The position numbers and the translations under genes were made by a program. A stretch of 20,014 bases of DNA from Chara braunii (Eukaryota > Streptophyta > Charophyceae > Charales > Characeae), in assembly GCA_003427395.1 (NCBI GenBank), contig BFEA01000140.1, positions 590,395-610,408 on the forward strand. The letters run 5' to 3'. The notes under the pieces were generated by a model. It did no database searches. It was given only the letters and a program-made list of their open reading frames with translations, and was not told the origin of the DNA. Positions 8,719 through 17,870 of the stretch are shown one piece after another (the stretch's first letter is position 1; each line of letters begins with the position of its first letter).

Positions 8719-9015
8719 GGTCTGGCGGAAAAAGGATACAGTTGCAAGCTCAGACAAGTATTCGCTCCGACATGTATTCAGCCACCAAAAGACAGCCCAA
8801 ACACAGCTGCAAACACTACAGGTTAAAACTCTGACAAAATCAATATCCAAAGTTCAATGCTTTAGATAGAATTACGATACATGCAAGGAGCCAGAAACGC
8901 AAGTACGCCGTTGCTACACATGCAAAGCTCCTTGAGGCACCCCAGAAAAACGACACCATATTACACAGCCCCACTTTTTGTCTTGATGGAGAACGGACGA
9001 AAGAGGCCGCCTGGA
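8719..9015. other. Unassigned region
   Basis: No gene recognised. The minus-strand open frame at 8840-9079 has no identifiable motif. Confidence 0.4.
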
Positions 9016-9640
9016 ATTTTCCAGAATACATCTGACGGCAAGTGCCCTCAGTGATTTCAGGCGCTTCACTTCTCACCAAAAAGTACCCGGAGTGATTTCA
9101 GGCGCCCTCCTGCCGTGAGGGGCGCAGAAAATTGACTGTTTCCTTTTTCTTTTGTTCGGGTAGCTTCTGCGCAGCCACAAAAACAGTTTGAAAATGCACT
9201 TCAGGCAATCCCGCAAACACAACACACCCCCACGTGACCCCACCGGACCCTAAATCTGTTGTATACATTCACCATCACCGGCCCTTTTGCCTCCCTGACT
9301 GCGCCATAGTTTTCTTTTTTCTGTTTTTTTCAAGTACAGAAAAAGAAAGCAAGAACAAGGCCTTCAATTTTCCAGAATGCATCTCACAGCAACAACGTCC
9401 AGAGCGTTGTTTGAAACATACACATAATGGGCCTGGCCGAGAGTGCCATGCTCAGCCCAGATTGCTGTGGTGCAAATGTGAGGGACGCTGGACCCGTTTT
9501 CCAGCCTCCAATAAATGTACTTGACCCCATTGACGTTGACGGACAAAAAAGGAAACATACACATGGCCGTGAGGAAAGATACACCACCCAACTAAGGGCA
9601 TACTGACACTAGCAACTTTCCAGAATGCATCTGACTGCAA
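9016..9640. repeat. Three-copy dispersed motif
   Basis: The word aattttccagaatrcatct followed by sacngcaa occurs at 9016-9042, 9366-9392 and 9614-9640. The second and third copies are also followed by a related cagagcgttgt word (near 9400 and 9680). They look like pieces of one short interspersed repeat. Between them, 9482-9551 carries the GGGACGCTGG tail block seen in the A-tailed family at 4251 and 5344. Confidence 0.6.
9482..9551 (+). repeat. Tail fragment of the A-tailed repeat family, copy C
   Basis: gggacgctggacccgttttc is related to the block preceding poly-A in copies A and B. Here it is followed after about 50 bp by only a short A6 run. Probably a decayed third member. Confidence 0.5.
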
Positions 9641-9699
9641 TTGCGCACACACCTCGACGAATCTGACTGCAAGAACTTCCAGAGCGTTGTAGAAGGCCC

Positions 9700-10050
9700 A
9701 GCCGCTCACTTGTACAATTGTACTCCATCTTTTCTGTGTTTCGTGAGTGCCGCCGTGTACCCTTTCCTGGGAATGCCGTGTACCTATCCGAATTCAGTGC
9801 ATGCACTTTTGTTTCCCCTTTTCCTTCGGCCTGCCAGGGGTGCCACACGAGTGAAACGACTTAGACATGAAAATGGATAAAATGAAATCTACGTAGGGCC
9901 TCATTAGACACTCCTTGTGGACCTGAAATCCACATTGAAGTGTTCGTTCCACCTGTCCTCAGGGACGATTCGTGAAAAAAAAAGTGAAAACAGCACAAGG
10001 AAATTTCCTTGTGGCTTCCTTGTGGCGACAGCCAATGTTTCCTAATCCCC
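9700..10050. other. Unassigned region
   Basis: Short motif-free open frames on both strands. No gene recognised. Confidence 0.4.
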
Positions 10051-10052
10051 AA

Positions 10053-10070
10053 GGGACCTCCCGAGGTCCC
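10053..10070. repeat. 8-bp inverted repeat with 2-nt spacer
   Basis: GGGACCTC (10053-10060) and GAGGTCCC (10063-10070) are perfect reverse complements. Confidence 0.7.
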
Positions 10071-10438
10071 TCGGAGCACAAGGAAGCGCGAAATTCGGAG
10101 CGGCGAAGGCATGCGTATTCGCACAGTTTCAGTTTGAGGGTGGTCCAGACGTGGTCCACCGAACGGGAGCACGGACATCCCTGCCCTCCACCGTCTGGGT
10201 GGCACCCCAACAGCTCCAAACGGTCACTGTCCGCGTGAGGCCTCCGTCCGTTGAATCGGGCGTCGCCGGCTGGTGTCATGCGGTCTGCTGCGCTGGGCGA
10301 TCGTCAGCAACGGTCGGAAATTTGAATGCTTGTACGCGCTGGCGCTGCGTTCGACGACGACAATTTTATTTTGGAAAATCGTCGTTTTCGTCAGTTGTCC
10401 CCCCCCCAACCGGCGGCGGGGAGACACCATGTGAAGAC
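10071..10438. other. Unassigned region
   Basis: Overlapping short open frames only. An imperfect inverted repeat (acgacgacaatttt against aaaatcgtcgt) lies near 10355-10391. Confidence 0.4.
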
Positions 10439-10624
10439 CCCCTGATCAGGGGCTGCTCTACAGGGGTGAGGGTCTGCTAACACAGCACACCTTGGATCTG
10501 CCGTGCTGCTGCTAGGGGCTGATCAAGATCTCAGCCCCCTCTCTCCTCCATTTGGCTTGCTGCAGTGAAGGCCAAGACCCTCCTGGTCTTGGTATACCTT
10601 GTGCCCTTGGAGACACACAAGGGC
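10439..10624. repeat. Cluster of four hairpins
   Basis: Four stems occur in 186 bp. CCCCTGATCAGGGG (10439-10452) is a perfect 14-bp palindrome. AGGGGCTGA (10514-10522) pairs with TCAGCCCCCT (10531-10540), with one extra C. CCAAGACC (10572-10579) pairs with GGTCTTGG (10585-10592), 5-nt loop. GCCCTTG (10603-10609) pairs with CAAGGGC (10618-10624), 8-nt loop. No coding frame explains them. Confidence 0.65.
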
Positions 10625-10629
10625 CAGGT

Positions 10630-10804
10630 ATCATCCCTCTCTCTTCCCTCTCCCTACTAACCCACTTTCTCTACCTTTTCTCTCTCCTCTTACTCACCCT
10701 CTCTACTTCTTCCTCTTCTGCCTCACTCACTTCCTTCTAATCACTCTCAGCACTCATACCCCTCTCCCCACCCCACCTTTTCTCCCACCACCCACTATTT
10801 TACT
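10630..10804. repeat. Polypyrimidine tract
   Basis: About 175 bp is almost entirely C and T on the plus strand. The open frames across it are low-complexity artefacts. A G11 run follows near 10830. Confidence 0.85.
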
Positions 10805-11114
10805 ATTGCCTGCCCGCTGCTGTTGACGGGAGGGGGGGGGGGGAGGGATAAATAGCTGCCACGACACGTCTTCAACAACAGCGTGCCGCCTTACCAAGTC
10901 ATACGTACACTATGCTCAGTGTGTTATGGAGGTGGCTACACACGTGCATAGCCAGCAGCTGCCCAGGTCTAAACCCTGACAGCAGCATGCATCCCGAATC
11001 TTGATAAATAAATATGGGGCGGGGCGGGGTGGAGCGGGGCAGCGGGCCAGCGTGGGCACATGGCGCGTGCGTGTGTGTGTGGCGGCCTTGGCCTTGGCGC
11101 TTGCGCACACGCGT
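10805..11114. other. Unassigned region, GC-box-like and TG-repeat sequence
   Basis: Contains ggataaata near 10847 (TATA-like, position unsupported), a ggggcggggcggggtgg stretch near 11014, and a short GT run near 11070. Promoter-like composition but no attached gene identified. Confidence 0.35.
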
Positions 11115-11186
11115 CGTGATGGCAGCTCCTTTTTCGCCACGTGTCGCGCATCGTGACGGCTCCTCCTTTTTCACCACGTGTTGCTT
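11115..11186. repeat. 37-bp tandem duplication carrying CACGTG twice
   Basis: cctttttcgccacgtg at about 11128 recurs as cctttttcaccacgtg at about 11165. CACGTG lies at 11138-11143 and 11175-11180. CACGTG is a G-box/E-box core bound by bZIP and bHLH factors. Regulatory use here is unproven. Confidence 0.6.
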
Positions 11187-11538
11187 CCTCGCTGCTGCAC
11201 GTTTTGTCACGATGTCGCTGTTTTTTTTTCCCCTGCAAACGGCAAAAAAACAGTCGAAAAACCCACTGTCGGGTTTTGGCCGTTTTCCCTGCTGTCCGGT
11301 GTTCGTTGTTTTCCCTGCTGTGCAATGTGGTGGGTGGAGCGGCGAGCGTTCCCGCTCCGATACCAGTGTGGCGGACCCACCAGGTGTGATGCTCCGCCTG
11401 GGACAAAGATGGAGATGGAGGATGAAGGGGGAGCGAGATGGCACAGCGCAGTTCCCACGCTAGACTCCACCGCACGTACTCCAAGAGGTGTGAATGTAGA
11501 ATGATCTCAAAAACAGACAACAACTATGGTATACCCAG
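11187..11538. other. Unassigned region
   Basis: Contains a poly-T/poly-A hairpin (ctgttttttttt against aaaaaaacag, about 11217-11253) and a duplicated ttttccctgctgt word (about 11284 and 11310). Several overlapping open frames occur on both strands with no recognisable domain. Confidence 0.4.
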
Positions 11539-11569
11539 CGGACTGACTGGACTGGACTGGACTGGCTGG
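11539..11569. repeat. (GGACT)n / (ACTGG)n pentanucleotide run
   Basis: Near-perfect GGACT units directly beyond the 3' end (minus-strand sense) of the LINE. Further ggactggact occurs at about 11590. Many non-LTR elements end in a short tandem tail, so this may be the LINE terminus. Confidence 0.7.
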
Positions 11570-13118
11570 TACCAACAGAGGTACCGGCTTGGACTGGACT
11601 ACCCCGAATACAACACAGGCCTGTGAGAACAGGCCAAGGGGCTGGTCTCACAGGCCACCCAGAGGTCCGCTACAGTTGGACTGTGGGGCCCCTTTTGAGG
11701 GCGAGGCGCCAGGACAACGGGATGGTCTCCCTTAACTGACAAGCATTGGGATCCACTGACTTGGCGTGCTTTAATCTGCGCTGCAGCTGATTGGTGGTGG
11801 CCCAGTCCGCTTTTATCGGCTCCCATAGGTCCCCGACAGTGAAGAGCCCTTTCTTTGCCCAAGTGAGCCATGGCGAGTTCGAGGTGAGGGTGAAGGGATT
11901 GCCTGCTCCATCGAGGATATAAGGGTTACCGAATAACGGCTGCCTCCATACATTGTGTCGTCTGTTTGGCGGTCACTTCAACTTCGGGCCTCTTTTTCTC
12001 CATCGCTTGAGCATGTTAGGCCACGGAGGATCGAGAAGAATATCCAGCCTGGTGGTTTGCGCCGGGGTGTTGTCTTGTGCGTGTTGTGCAAGGGGGGGTA
12101 TCGACCAATGGGAGTTGGTGAGCCATCTGAACGGGTGCACCCAGATGGATGCGGCCGTTTGCGGGGCCAGATTGGTTATTTGCAGGCAGGCCAAGGGGCC
12201 CCACGGGATATCGTTGCCAATGAGAAGTCTGACAAGAATTTTGAAGATCAAGGCTTCACTTTTCCTTTCTAGGTCTAATATCCCTACTCCCCCAGCGACT
12301 CTTGGCTGGGTGAGGATATCCCAACGAACTCTGCTCATGCAATTTTGAGAACTTCCACTATGCTTCCACAGGTAGGTTGTGAGCGTCCTTTTCAGTCTAG
12401 TATATTGTTGAGGTTTCAGCGTCCATACCCAGTTTATACCGGATGGCCGCCAGCACTGCATTGTTGATTGCCAGAGCTCGGCCTACTAAGGATGTATGTA
12501 GCCCATCCCATTTGATCAGCCGATCAACTGCCATATTCACCTGTATGTCACCATGATCCGACGGGGGCCCTACGGCCGTCAGTCGCACCCCCAAGATTCT
12601 TATGGCCTCTTCCCGGGTGGCCCATGCGACACTCGGTTTGGGGGGTGCGACTGTCCTTGGGGGTGGAGCCACCGTCCTTGTGTTTTGTACCCCCAATTAA
12701 CTTTCATGTCTGCGGCCAGCGAGAAGAGGTGTATTACTTGAGTCACAGTCTGTAGACTGGTCGCATCTGCCCAAATGAGCACAGTTAGGTCGTTTGCAAA
12801 CAATGACGTGACCGGGATGAGATGCTTTGAGAGATTTGGAATCGGTATTTTACTGATGAGAGGATGTGCTCTGATCAGTGAGGCTAGGGCCTCCATGACG
12901 ATCACGAAGAGCAGAGGCGCTATGGGATCCCCTTGTCTGACCGATCTTTGGAGATGGATTGGTGGTGACAAGTGTCCATTTAGCATAATGTTTGTGGTTG
13001 CAGCCCTATGAAGGGGCTGCACCCAACGGCAAAAGGTCGGACCGAAGTTCATTTTGTTCAGGTGCATATCCAAGAAGTCCCAATCAAGGCTGCTAAATAT
13101 TTTGTTGAGATTTCAGAC
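11570..13118 (-). pseudogene. 5'-truncated LINE (non-LTR retrotransposon) ORF2 fragment
   Basis: The minus strand encodes the C-terminal half of a LINE reverse transcriptase polyprotein. It opens inside motif A (SSLDWDFLDMHLNKMNFG, about 13050-13100). Next come motif B (SVRQGDPIAPLLFVIVMEAL, about 12890-12950) and motif C (FAND instead of FADD, near 12800). The thumb-like GRALAINNAVLAAIRY, the post-RT RVRWDILTQPRVAGGVGILD and the C-terminal PLFGNPYILD and SPWLTWAKKGLFTVGDLW follow. The frame changes near 12650-12690 and again near 12400-12460. An in-frame TGA lies near 11973. Endonuclease and the first RT motifs are absent, as expected for 5' truncation. The altered motif C would abolish polymerisation. 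Clearly a dead copy; clade not assigned. Confidence 0.88.
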
Positions 13119-13268
13119 ACAACTGCACTTGTAAAGTTTTTCGGGGATCAGTCCTATTACAAAGAGTAGTAGGGTCAGCATGCATAGACTAAGATTGAAA
13201 CTGGGAATTCTGGAATTCAACAACACTCCCTTGCTGCAAAATTATACTAGTACCTTGTTGATGTGCCA
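13119..13268. other. Unassigned spacer
   Basis: Between the truncated LINE and the gene fragment. Contains ggaattctggaattc near 13203. No gene seen. Confidence 0.4.
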
Positions 13269-14059
13269 CTAGTAACTTAAGGTGAGGGAGCCTTTGTGCT
13301 GTACAATAGATTCACCCAAAATGGTGGGTTGAATCAGCGCAGGATGAGATTCCTGAGAGGACATTACTTGCTGGGTGAGTTTAGCTCTGCCGAGAGTATG
13401 GGCCTGGCGTGACAACCTGTCACCGTATGCCACATTGGTGACTGACAATTTTTTTATCCGGTACCCAGAATGTTTCATACTTTCCATCCCCAAATTGGAG
13501 CTGGCCTCCATTTTTCTCGTACGTTTAGAGGATTGTGGTTTTCGCTTCCTTACTAACACTTTGAGTCTCCTCATACCTTTTTGACCGTTGGACTGTGGAT
13601 TGATCTTGACTGTGGAAGATGAAGCTGTTTGTGCCACATTAGGAACCTGCAAAAAACGCGATATCATTTAGGTTCCACCAATTTATCAATGAACACAAAT
13701 CGCAGTAAAAACCGTGTGGTTACCACACCGAGCAGTTTGTTGCATGTACCTGTTCACTCAGAGCCTTGGGGTGGACCGTATTGCATAACCAGCTTTAAGC
13801 TATGATCGTTGTTTACTAGAACCAGCATAAGATGATCGTGAATCTGGTGCCAAATTTCATCCCCCCACGCTGGGAACTTCGCCTGCAGGCTGAGGAGCAG
13901 GCGGTCCACCAGTTTTGTTAACTCAGAATGCAGATCACGTGCCCCTTCCTTACCGCTGGCCTCCATTAGGAGTGATGAAAGGGAGGACACCGAAATAGGA
14001 GCTTCCTCCACTTCCATAGGATCTGAGCCACATGCAATTTTGAGGGGATCAATCTTCAT
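13269..14059 (-). pseudogene. Unrecognised two-exon gene fragment
   Basis: Minus strand. The upstream segment starts at ATG 14059, with an in-frame TAA two codons before it. It runs 101 codons with an acidic/hydrophobic N-terminus (MEVEEAPISVSSLSSLL) and a segment FPAWGDEIWHQIHDHLMLVL. The downstream segment (to the TAG at 13269) is basic (VRKRKPQSSKRTRK). A canonical GT-AG intron (13647-13749) would join ...KALSEQ to VPNVAQT in phase 0. However, that phase differs by one base from the frame used at the ATG, so either a frameshift is present or the start is wrong. I do not recognise the family. It could be a host gene fragment or a mobile-element ORF. Confidence 0.4.
13647..13749 (-). other. 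Candidate 103-nt spliceosomal intron
   Basis: The minus-strand donor CAG|GTACATGC and the acceptor cgttttttgcag|GTTCC, with its T-rich tract, fit the GT-AG consensus well. Splicing keeps an open phase across the junction. Confidence 0.45.
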
Positions 14060-14340
14060 TGGTTAAGGTTTTTGGTCCTTATCATCTACAGGGACAAACT
14101 TCGTCTGATCTTTGCTTCCCAAATGTTGCAACGGAGAGAGAGGTAAACTGTTGAGGGAGGTGCGTTTATGTCACATGAGACTTTGTAATGGGCAAAAAAA
14201 ACAGGCAGTCTGCAACTTCGTCATGGCCTGCGTTTGAAAAGGCGGTTGTAACTCAGGGCGACGGTGGTGTCAGTGTGGCAGTTTCGTTAAGGCAGTTGTG
14301 TTTTTGTTTTTGTTTTTTTCGTTTTTTTTTTTCTTTTCCG
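14060..14340. other. Unassigned T-rich spacer
   Basis: Contains gtttttgtttttgttttttt and a T10 run near 14300-14335. No gene recognised. Confidence 0.4.
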
Positions 14341-14400
14341 CGACCGCGGCCCATCACGGGCATGGCCTAGACATTGCGGCAGTGGCCCTGCCGCGGTCGT
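14341..14400. repeat. Nested GC-rich fold-back
   Basis: CGACCGCGGC (14341-14350) pairs perfectly with GCCGCGGTCG (14390-14399). An alternative inner stem GCGGCAG (14376-14382) pairs with CTGCCGC (14388-14394). It lies just upstream of A29, so it may be the 3' part of an A-tailed retroposon. Confidence 0.7.
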
Positions 14401-14409
14401 GGCCATAGG

Positions 14410-14438
<29 letters not shown>
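14410..14438. repeat. Poly-A (A29)
   Basis: Uninterrupted homopolymer directly before the inverted-repeat arm and the target-site duplication of the Penelope-like element. Confidence 0.95.
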
Positions 14439-14441
<3 letters not shown>

Positions 14442-14443
14442 TC

Positions 14444-14455
14444 CTAGGCTACCAG
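14444..14455. repeat. Left arm of 12-bp inverted repeat split by the retroelement
   Basis: CTAGGCTACCAG here is the exact reverse complement of CTGGTAGCCTAG at 19973-19984. If the 14458-19804 insertion is removed, the arms lie about 190 bp apart, each continuing into a further GGGCC-like match. This looks like an older small element that was the insertion target. Confidence 0.6.
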
Positions 14456-14457
14456 AG
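14450..14457. repeat. Target-site duplication, left
   Basis: TACCAGAG directly abuts the first base of the left terminal repeat and is repeated exactly at 19797-19804. Confidence 0.9.
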
Positions 14458-15132
14458 TGGAATGAACAGATATGTGCACAGCAACTCGACACAGAAGACT
14501 GAGTCAAACAAAGTTGTCAAGTACCATCATCAATTCAAAAAGTCATTCACAACGTAGGTGGAAACCTACGCACAATAAACATCGTTATGCACAGTACGAT
14601 GATGACGCGTCGCCCGGATCGCCAATCGGCAATCTCGTGACCACAGATCCTACCGAACTTATGCTCCGTCCCACCGCCTCACACTATCCCCACGTCAGTC
14701 CCGTAGGACGAAGAGGATTATTGACTAGCAATCACTATTTTTATCTTGCTCTGATTACTGTCTTAGTACAGTCGTTTTCTCTTGTTAGTATCAAAGTCGC
14801 GGTTCCTTGTACCGTACCATTTTTTACGTAAGGACAAAAAAATGACCTGGTATCGAATCCGCAAGGCTTCACACAAAACAAAAACCGCTACCGGCCTTGT
14901 GGATTAGTCTTTCCAGGTATTGAAAAAGCGGTCCTAAATTCAAATCGTCCCACCAAAAAGACTCTCCTACACTGTACTCTTCCTTGGTTCGAGTCCCTCA
15001 TCTACGTATAATGTAGTATCACACAACACCACTCCAAGCCAAAAAACTGCATTGTCTAAACTTCTATACTTCAGGTGACAATATTCGTGAGTACGTGGCG
15101 GTTTCTCTCAAGGGTATTCTCGGGTCCGTCTA
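14458..15132 (-). repeat. Terminal direct repeat (pseudo-LTR), 3' copy
   Basis: 675 bp, aligned without gaps to 19122-19796 at a constant offset of 4664. I count about 44 mismatches (roughly 93.5% identity). The ends are sharply defined: sequence identity stops at the same bases where the 8-bp target duplication begins. It contains the covarying hairpin at 14553-14570, a second stem CATCGT/ACGATG just downstream, and stem ACCGCT/AGCGGT (about 14884-14933). Two-part pseudo-LTRs are typical of Penelope-like elements. Confidence 0.92.
14553..14570. other. Covarying hairpin in the 3' terminal repeat
   Basis: Stem CGTAGG (14553-14558), loop TGGAAA, stem CCTACG (14565-14570). At the same place in the other repeat (19217-19234) the stem is CATATG/CATATG around CGGAAA. 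Two base pairs differ, G-C to A-T and G-C to T-A, and each change is compensated on the partner strand. This supports a conserved RNA or DNA hairpin. Confidence 0.7.
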
Positions 15133-15140
15133 ATCTCCAG

Positions 15141-17227
15141 TTAGCTCAGCGTCGAGCTGTTGATCATCAGAACAGCGAACATTTTCCACACATTACTTCT
15201 ACCTCTCGAGTAATTTCTCACCGCTATACCGTACCAATCCTCATGATAATTTCTCCTTCTCATCTCCATTCTCAACAAAACGAGAGTATCCACTACTCGC
15301 ATGCTATCAGTGAAATGCTGATCAATCCTGTGTAAAGCACTGATGATCACAGCCACCTTGGTTTTTCTACACGTCCATGACGCAAAGTCTTGGAAAGCAC
15401 GAAAAGGAAGGTCGAGCCCGGCTCTTAATTGCGACTCATTTTTCATTGTCTGTACGGTCCCGAGAACAGGAGCATTTTCTCGAATTCCCAACTTGCATCC
15501 TAGGAATTTTCATTCTCCTTCCCCTTCGTCCGTTCGTTTCAGTGTCAGTGCTTCATCGTAGCATCTCTCAAATCTCTCTATGATTGTTTCCGCCCTTTCC
15601 TTCGATCCCCTTCGTCTTTCATGGTATGCTACAAAGATGGATGCGTTGTCCACAAAACGAATTCCATCAACCAAACGCTTCTGACTTCCTAATGTCAACA
15701 GGAAATCCCATTCTGCTTTCGCACACATTAGACATGCCAATGGGGGGCTCGAGCTCTTGCCCATTGGTATGCCGATTGTCTGTTTCAGTAGAATGTCACA
15801 TGCACGCGTGTAGCAAAACTCCCATTCAAAATTCACAAAGTCCAGCAAGTACGGAAAGGTCAAGAAGGTGTGCCCATCGAGATTCGTACTCCTACTCAGC
15901 TTCGCCCCCTTTCCTCTCTTCTTCACAAACACCCCAGTGAAGCCCTTCTAGTGTATACCCAGGTGCACAATTCCACCGCCTTCCGGATGGTCGTGTGAGG
16001 GAGCTTATTGAACATATCTTTGATATCGTATGAAGCTCTTATTACCCGAGTGTACTTCCCGTACTTCGCAAATCGCCGATTCGTCCATCCCAGTCTCTCT
16101 TTCAATTTTGACACCGACTTCAAGTTGAAATGTCGGGATTCCGGTAGGGAGAACAACACACAGTTAATTGCTTGAGTAACCTTCTTACAAGCAACAACTG
16201 TTGGTTCGTCGAAAGTCGGACAGATTGGCCTAAACTTCGATGTGTCCTTGTGTTTCGGCAGTGCGTAAGCATTACCGATCTTGCCGTTCGCGTTCCATCT
16301 CCCATGCACTTCTAATCTTCGTTCCTTGTACACGAGACCCGCTTCTTCCAATGTATCAGTTTCTTGCTGCGTGCATTCCACGTACCGTTCGTTTTCCAAA
16401 AAAATCGTTGCCATCCCTCTGGCATATAACAAGGGGCACATGATGAGTGTATCGCCAAGATTTATGTCCAGTGGGGACAACACCAAACCACTCAATCTCC
16501 TCTTTACAGCCAACACATCCTGCATTCCTCCAGCAAAGAAATCAGTGTTTCCAGACGTCAAACATAGGCCTAATTCCTCTTCTGAAAAAAACATCTCCCC
16601 CAACTCAGTTCCTAATCCCTTCTCAAATTCTTTGAATGCTTCTTTCAATTCTTCCCCCAGTACAATCTCCCTACTATTCAACACGATCAGTGGTGCTTCC
16701 TTCAGATCGCCAATACAGAAATGTACGTGCCCCTCTTGTCTTGGGTAGGGGAAGCTGGCACAAGAACAACCAGATACACGCAGGGAAGCAAATCTTCGGT
16801 AGCTATGTAGGATTTCCCCCACGTTAGGGGATCTTACCCACACAACACGTGCGCGCCGTTTCATCATCTCCGTCAATGGTTTCTCCAAAGGACAAGCACT
16901 GATCTTCCTCCTCACTAACTTTGTCACCTCGTTCTTTCTGATTCTATCATCGAACCTCACATGAACTACAAGTCTCTTCCGCACGCTCATCCCGTGCGCT
17001 TCTTTCACCACTTTCGAGATCATCAGTCTAGCTCGACTACGACTCCTCTTCGTGGAAAAGGACTTAATAGCACCATAGTACTTCACTAATTCGCTAAGGT
17101 CAAGCTTCCTCAAACCCATCTGTAATTTCGGATTCTTAAACATCCGGACCATATGCAACTGATATGCTCTTTCAACCGTAGGATGGCGGGCGAGGCTTCT
17201 GTGATTCGTCTCAACGTAACCAGACCT
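15141..17227 (-). pseudogene. Reverse transcriptase segment of the Penelope-like element
   Basis: The longest clean block (15923-17158) gives 411 codons. GCSC, with the CxC linker, is at residues 130-133. Motif 2-like AYALPKHKDTSKFRPICPT is at 297-315, followed by an insertion of about 55 residues. Motif A ASYDIKDMFNKLPH is at 375-388, with its Asp codon at 16025-16027. After a one-base frameshift the frame continues with motif B QTIGIPMGKSSSPPLACL (GIPMG codons from 15773) and motif C FVDN at 15645-15656, where FVDD would be expected. A thumb-like FLGCKLGIRENAP follows an in-frame TGA at 15510. KxHK..K.RPI and D-x-K-x-x-F are typical of Penelope/TERT relatives rather than LINE or LTR RTs. 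Confidence 0.85.
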
Positions 17228-17504
17228 TTAGTCTGGACATACTCTTACACTTTCAAAGTGGTTTTGTCCTTCCACCGGTAACCACTCTTGTTTCTTCGAA
17301 CAACCGCCTAACCAAATGTCAGCCATCGGCCCAGATATCACCTCGGAGTCCTTCACGTTTCAGTCGTACGCCTCCCTTACCATGCTCCTTCTTTAGCTTC
17401 GTCAACAGTTCAATAATCCTCACTGTACTAGGTTCCTTGTCCTGCACACTGAATTTCAAAATCCTGTCAACATCTTCCTCTTTTGTGATGTGGCGGTTTT
17501 CCTT

Positions 17505-17870
17505 TCATTGCTTCCTCCGCTCTCTCTTACCAGGTCTCCTCCTCGACCGCTTTGACCCCTTCTTGCAACCGCTACTCCTTGTGTTCAAAGAAGGTGACCA
17601 TGTCCTGATAAGCGTATTCTCAACTGCCTCGAGTTTTTTTTTGTCACGACTTGTAAACACAGGGATAGCTACGTATTTTTTCACACCTACTTTGCTCATC
17701 CAGTTGTACATTGTCCGCTTACGTCTATTACCTCCACTCCCATTATCGCACTGCTCCCTCCATCTGGCCCACAGTGTCCTCTCTGTCATACCCACATATA
17801 CTTGTTTATGTCATGGCGATATGAGAACATAGACGCAATTCCCAGGAGAATCCAAATCAAGCTTCCCATT
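17505..17870 (-). pseudogene. GIY-YIG endonuclease domain
   Basis: The minus-strand frame reads GNCVYVLISP, then TGA (17811-17813), then HKQVYVGMTERTLWARWREQ. VYV and YVG occupy the GIY and YIG positions. The conserved Arg is at 17763-17765. The C-terminal LEAVENTLIRTWSPSLNT carries the catalytic Glu region and the W-x-P-x-LN ending common to Penelope endonucleases. The domain nicks target DNA to prime reverse transcription. The stop sits inside the loop between the two signature strands. A Lys/Arg-rich tail follows. I see no CCHH finger next to it. Confidence 0.85.

Noticed and set aside
10969-11523. Long overlapping open frames on both strands (up to 184 codons)
   Set aside because: Several frames on both strands are open at once over GC-rich sequence. 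None has a recognisable domain, so they look like compositional shadows.
15341-15347. Hammerhead ribozyme core (CTGATGA, plus strand)
   Set aside because: No correctly placed stem II followed by GAAA and no stem III. It lies in the RT coding region and is most likely chance.
16281-16748. Plus-strand open frame of 155 codons
   Set aside because: It is antisense to the reverse transcriptase frame, whose motifs are clear on the minus strand.
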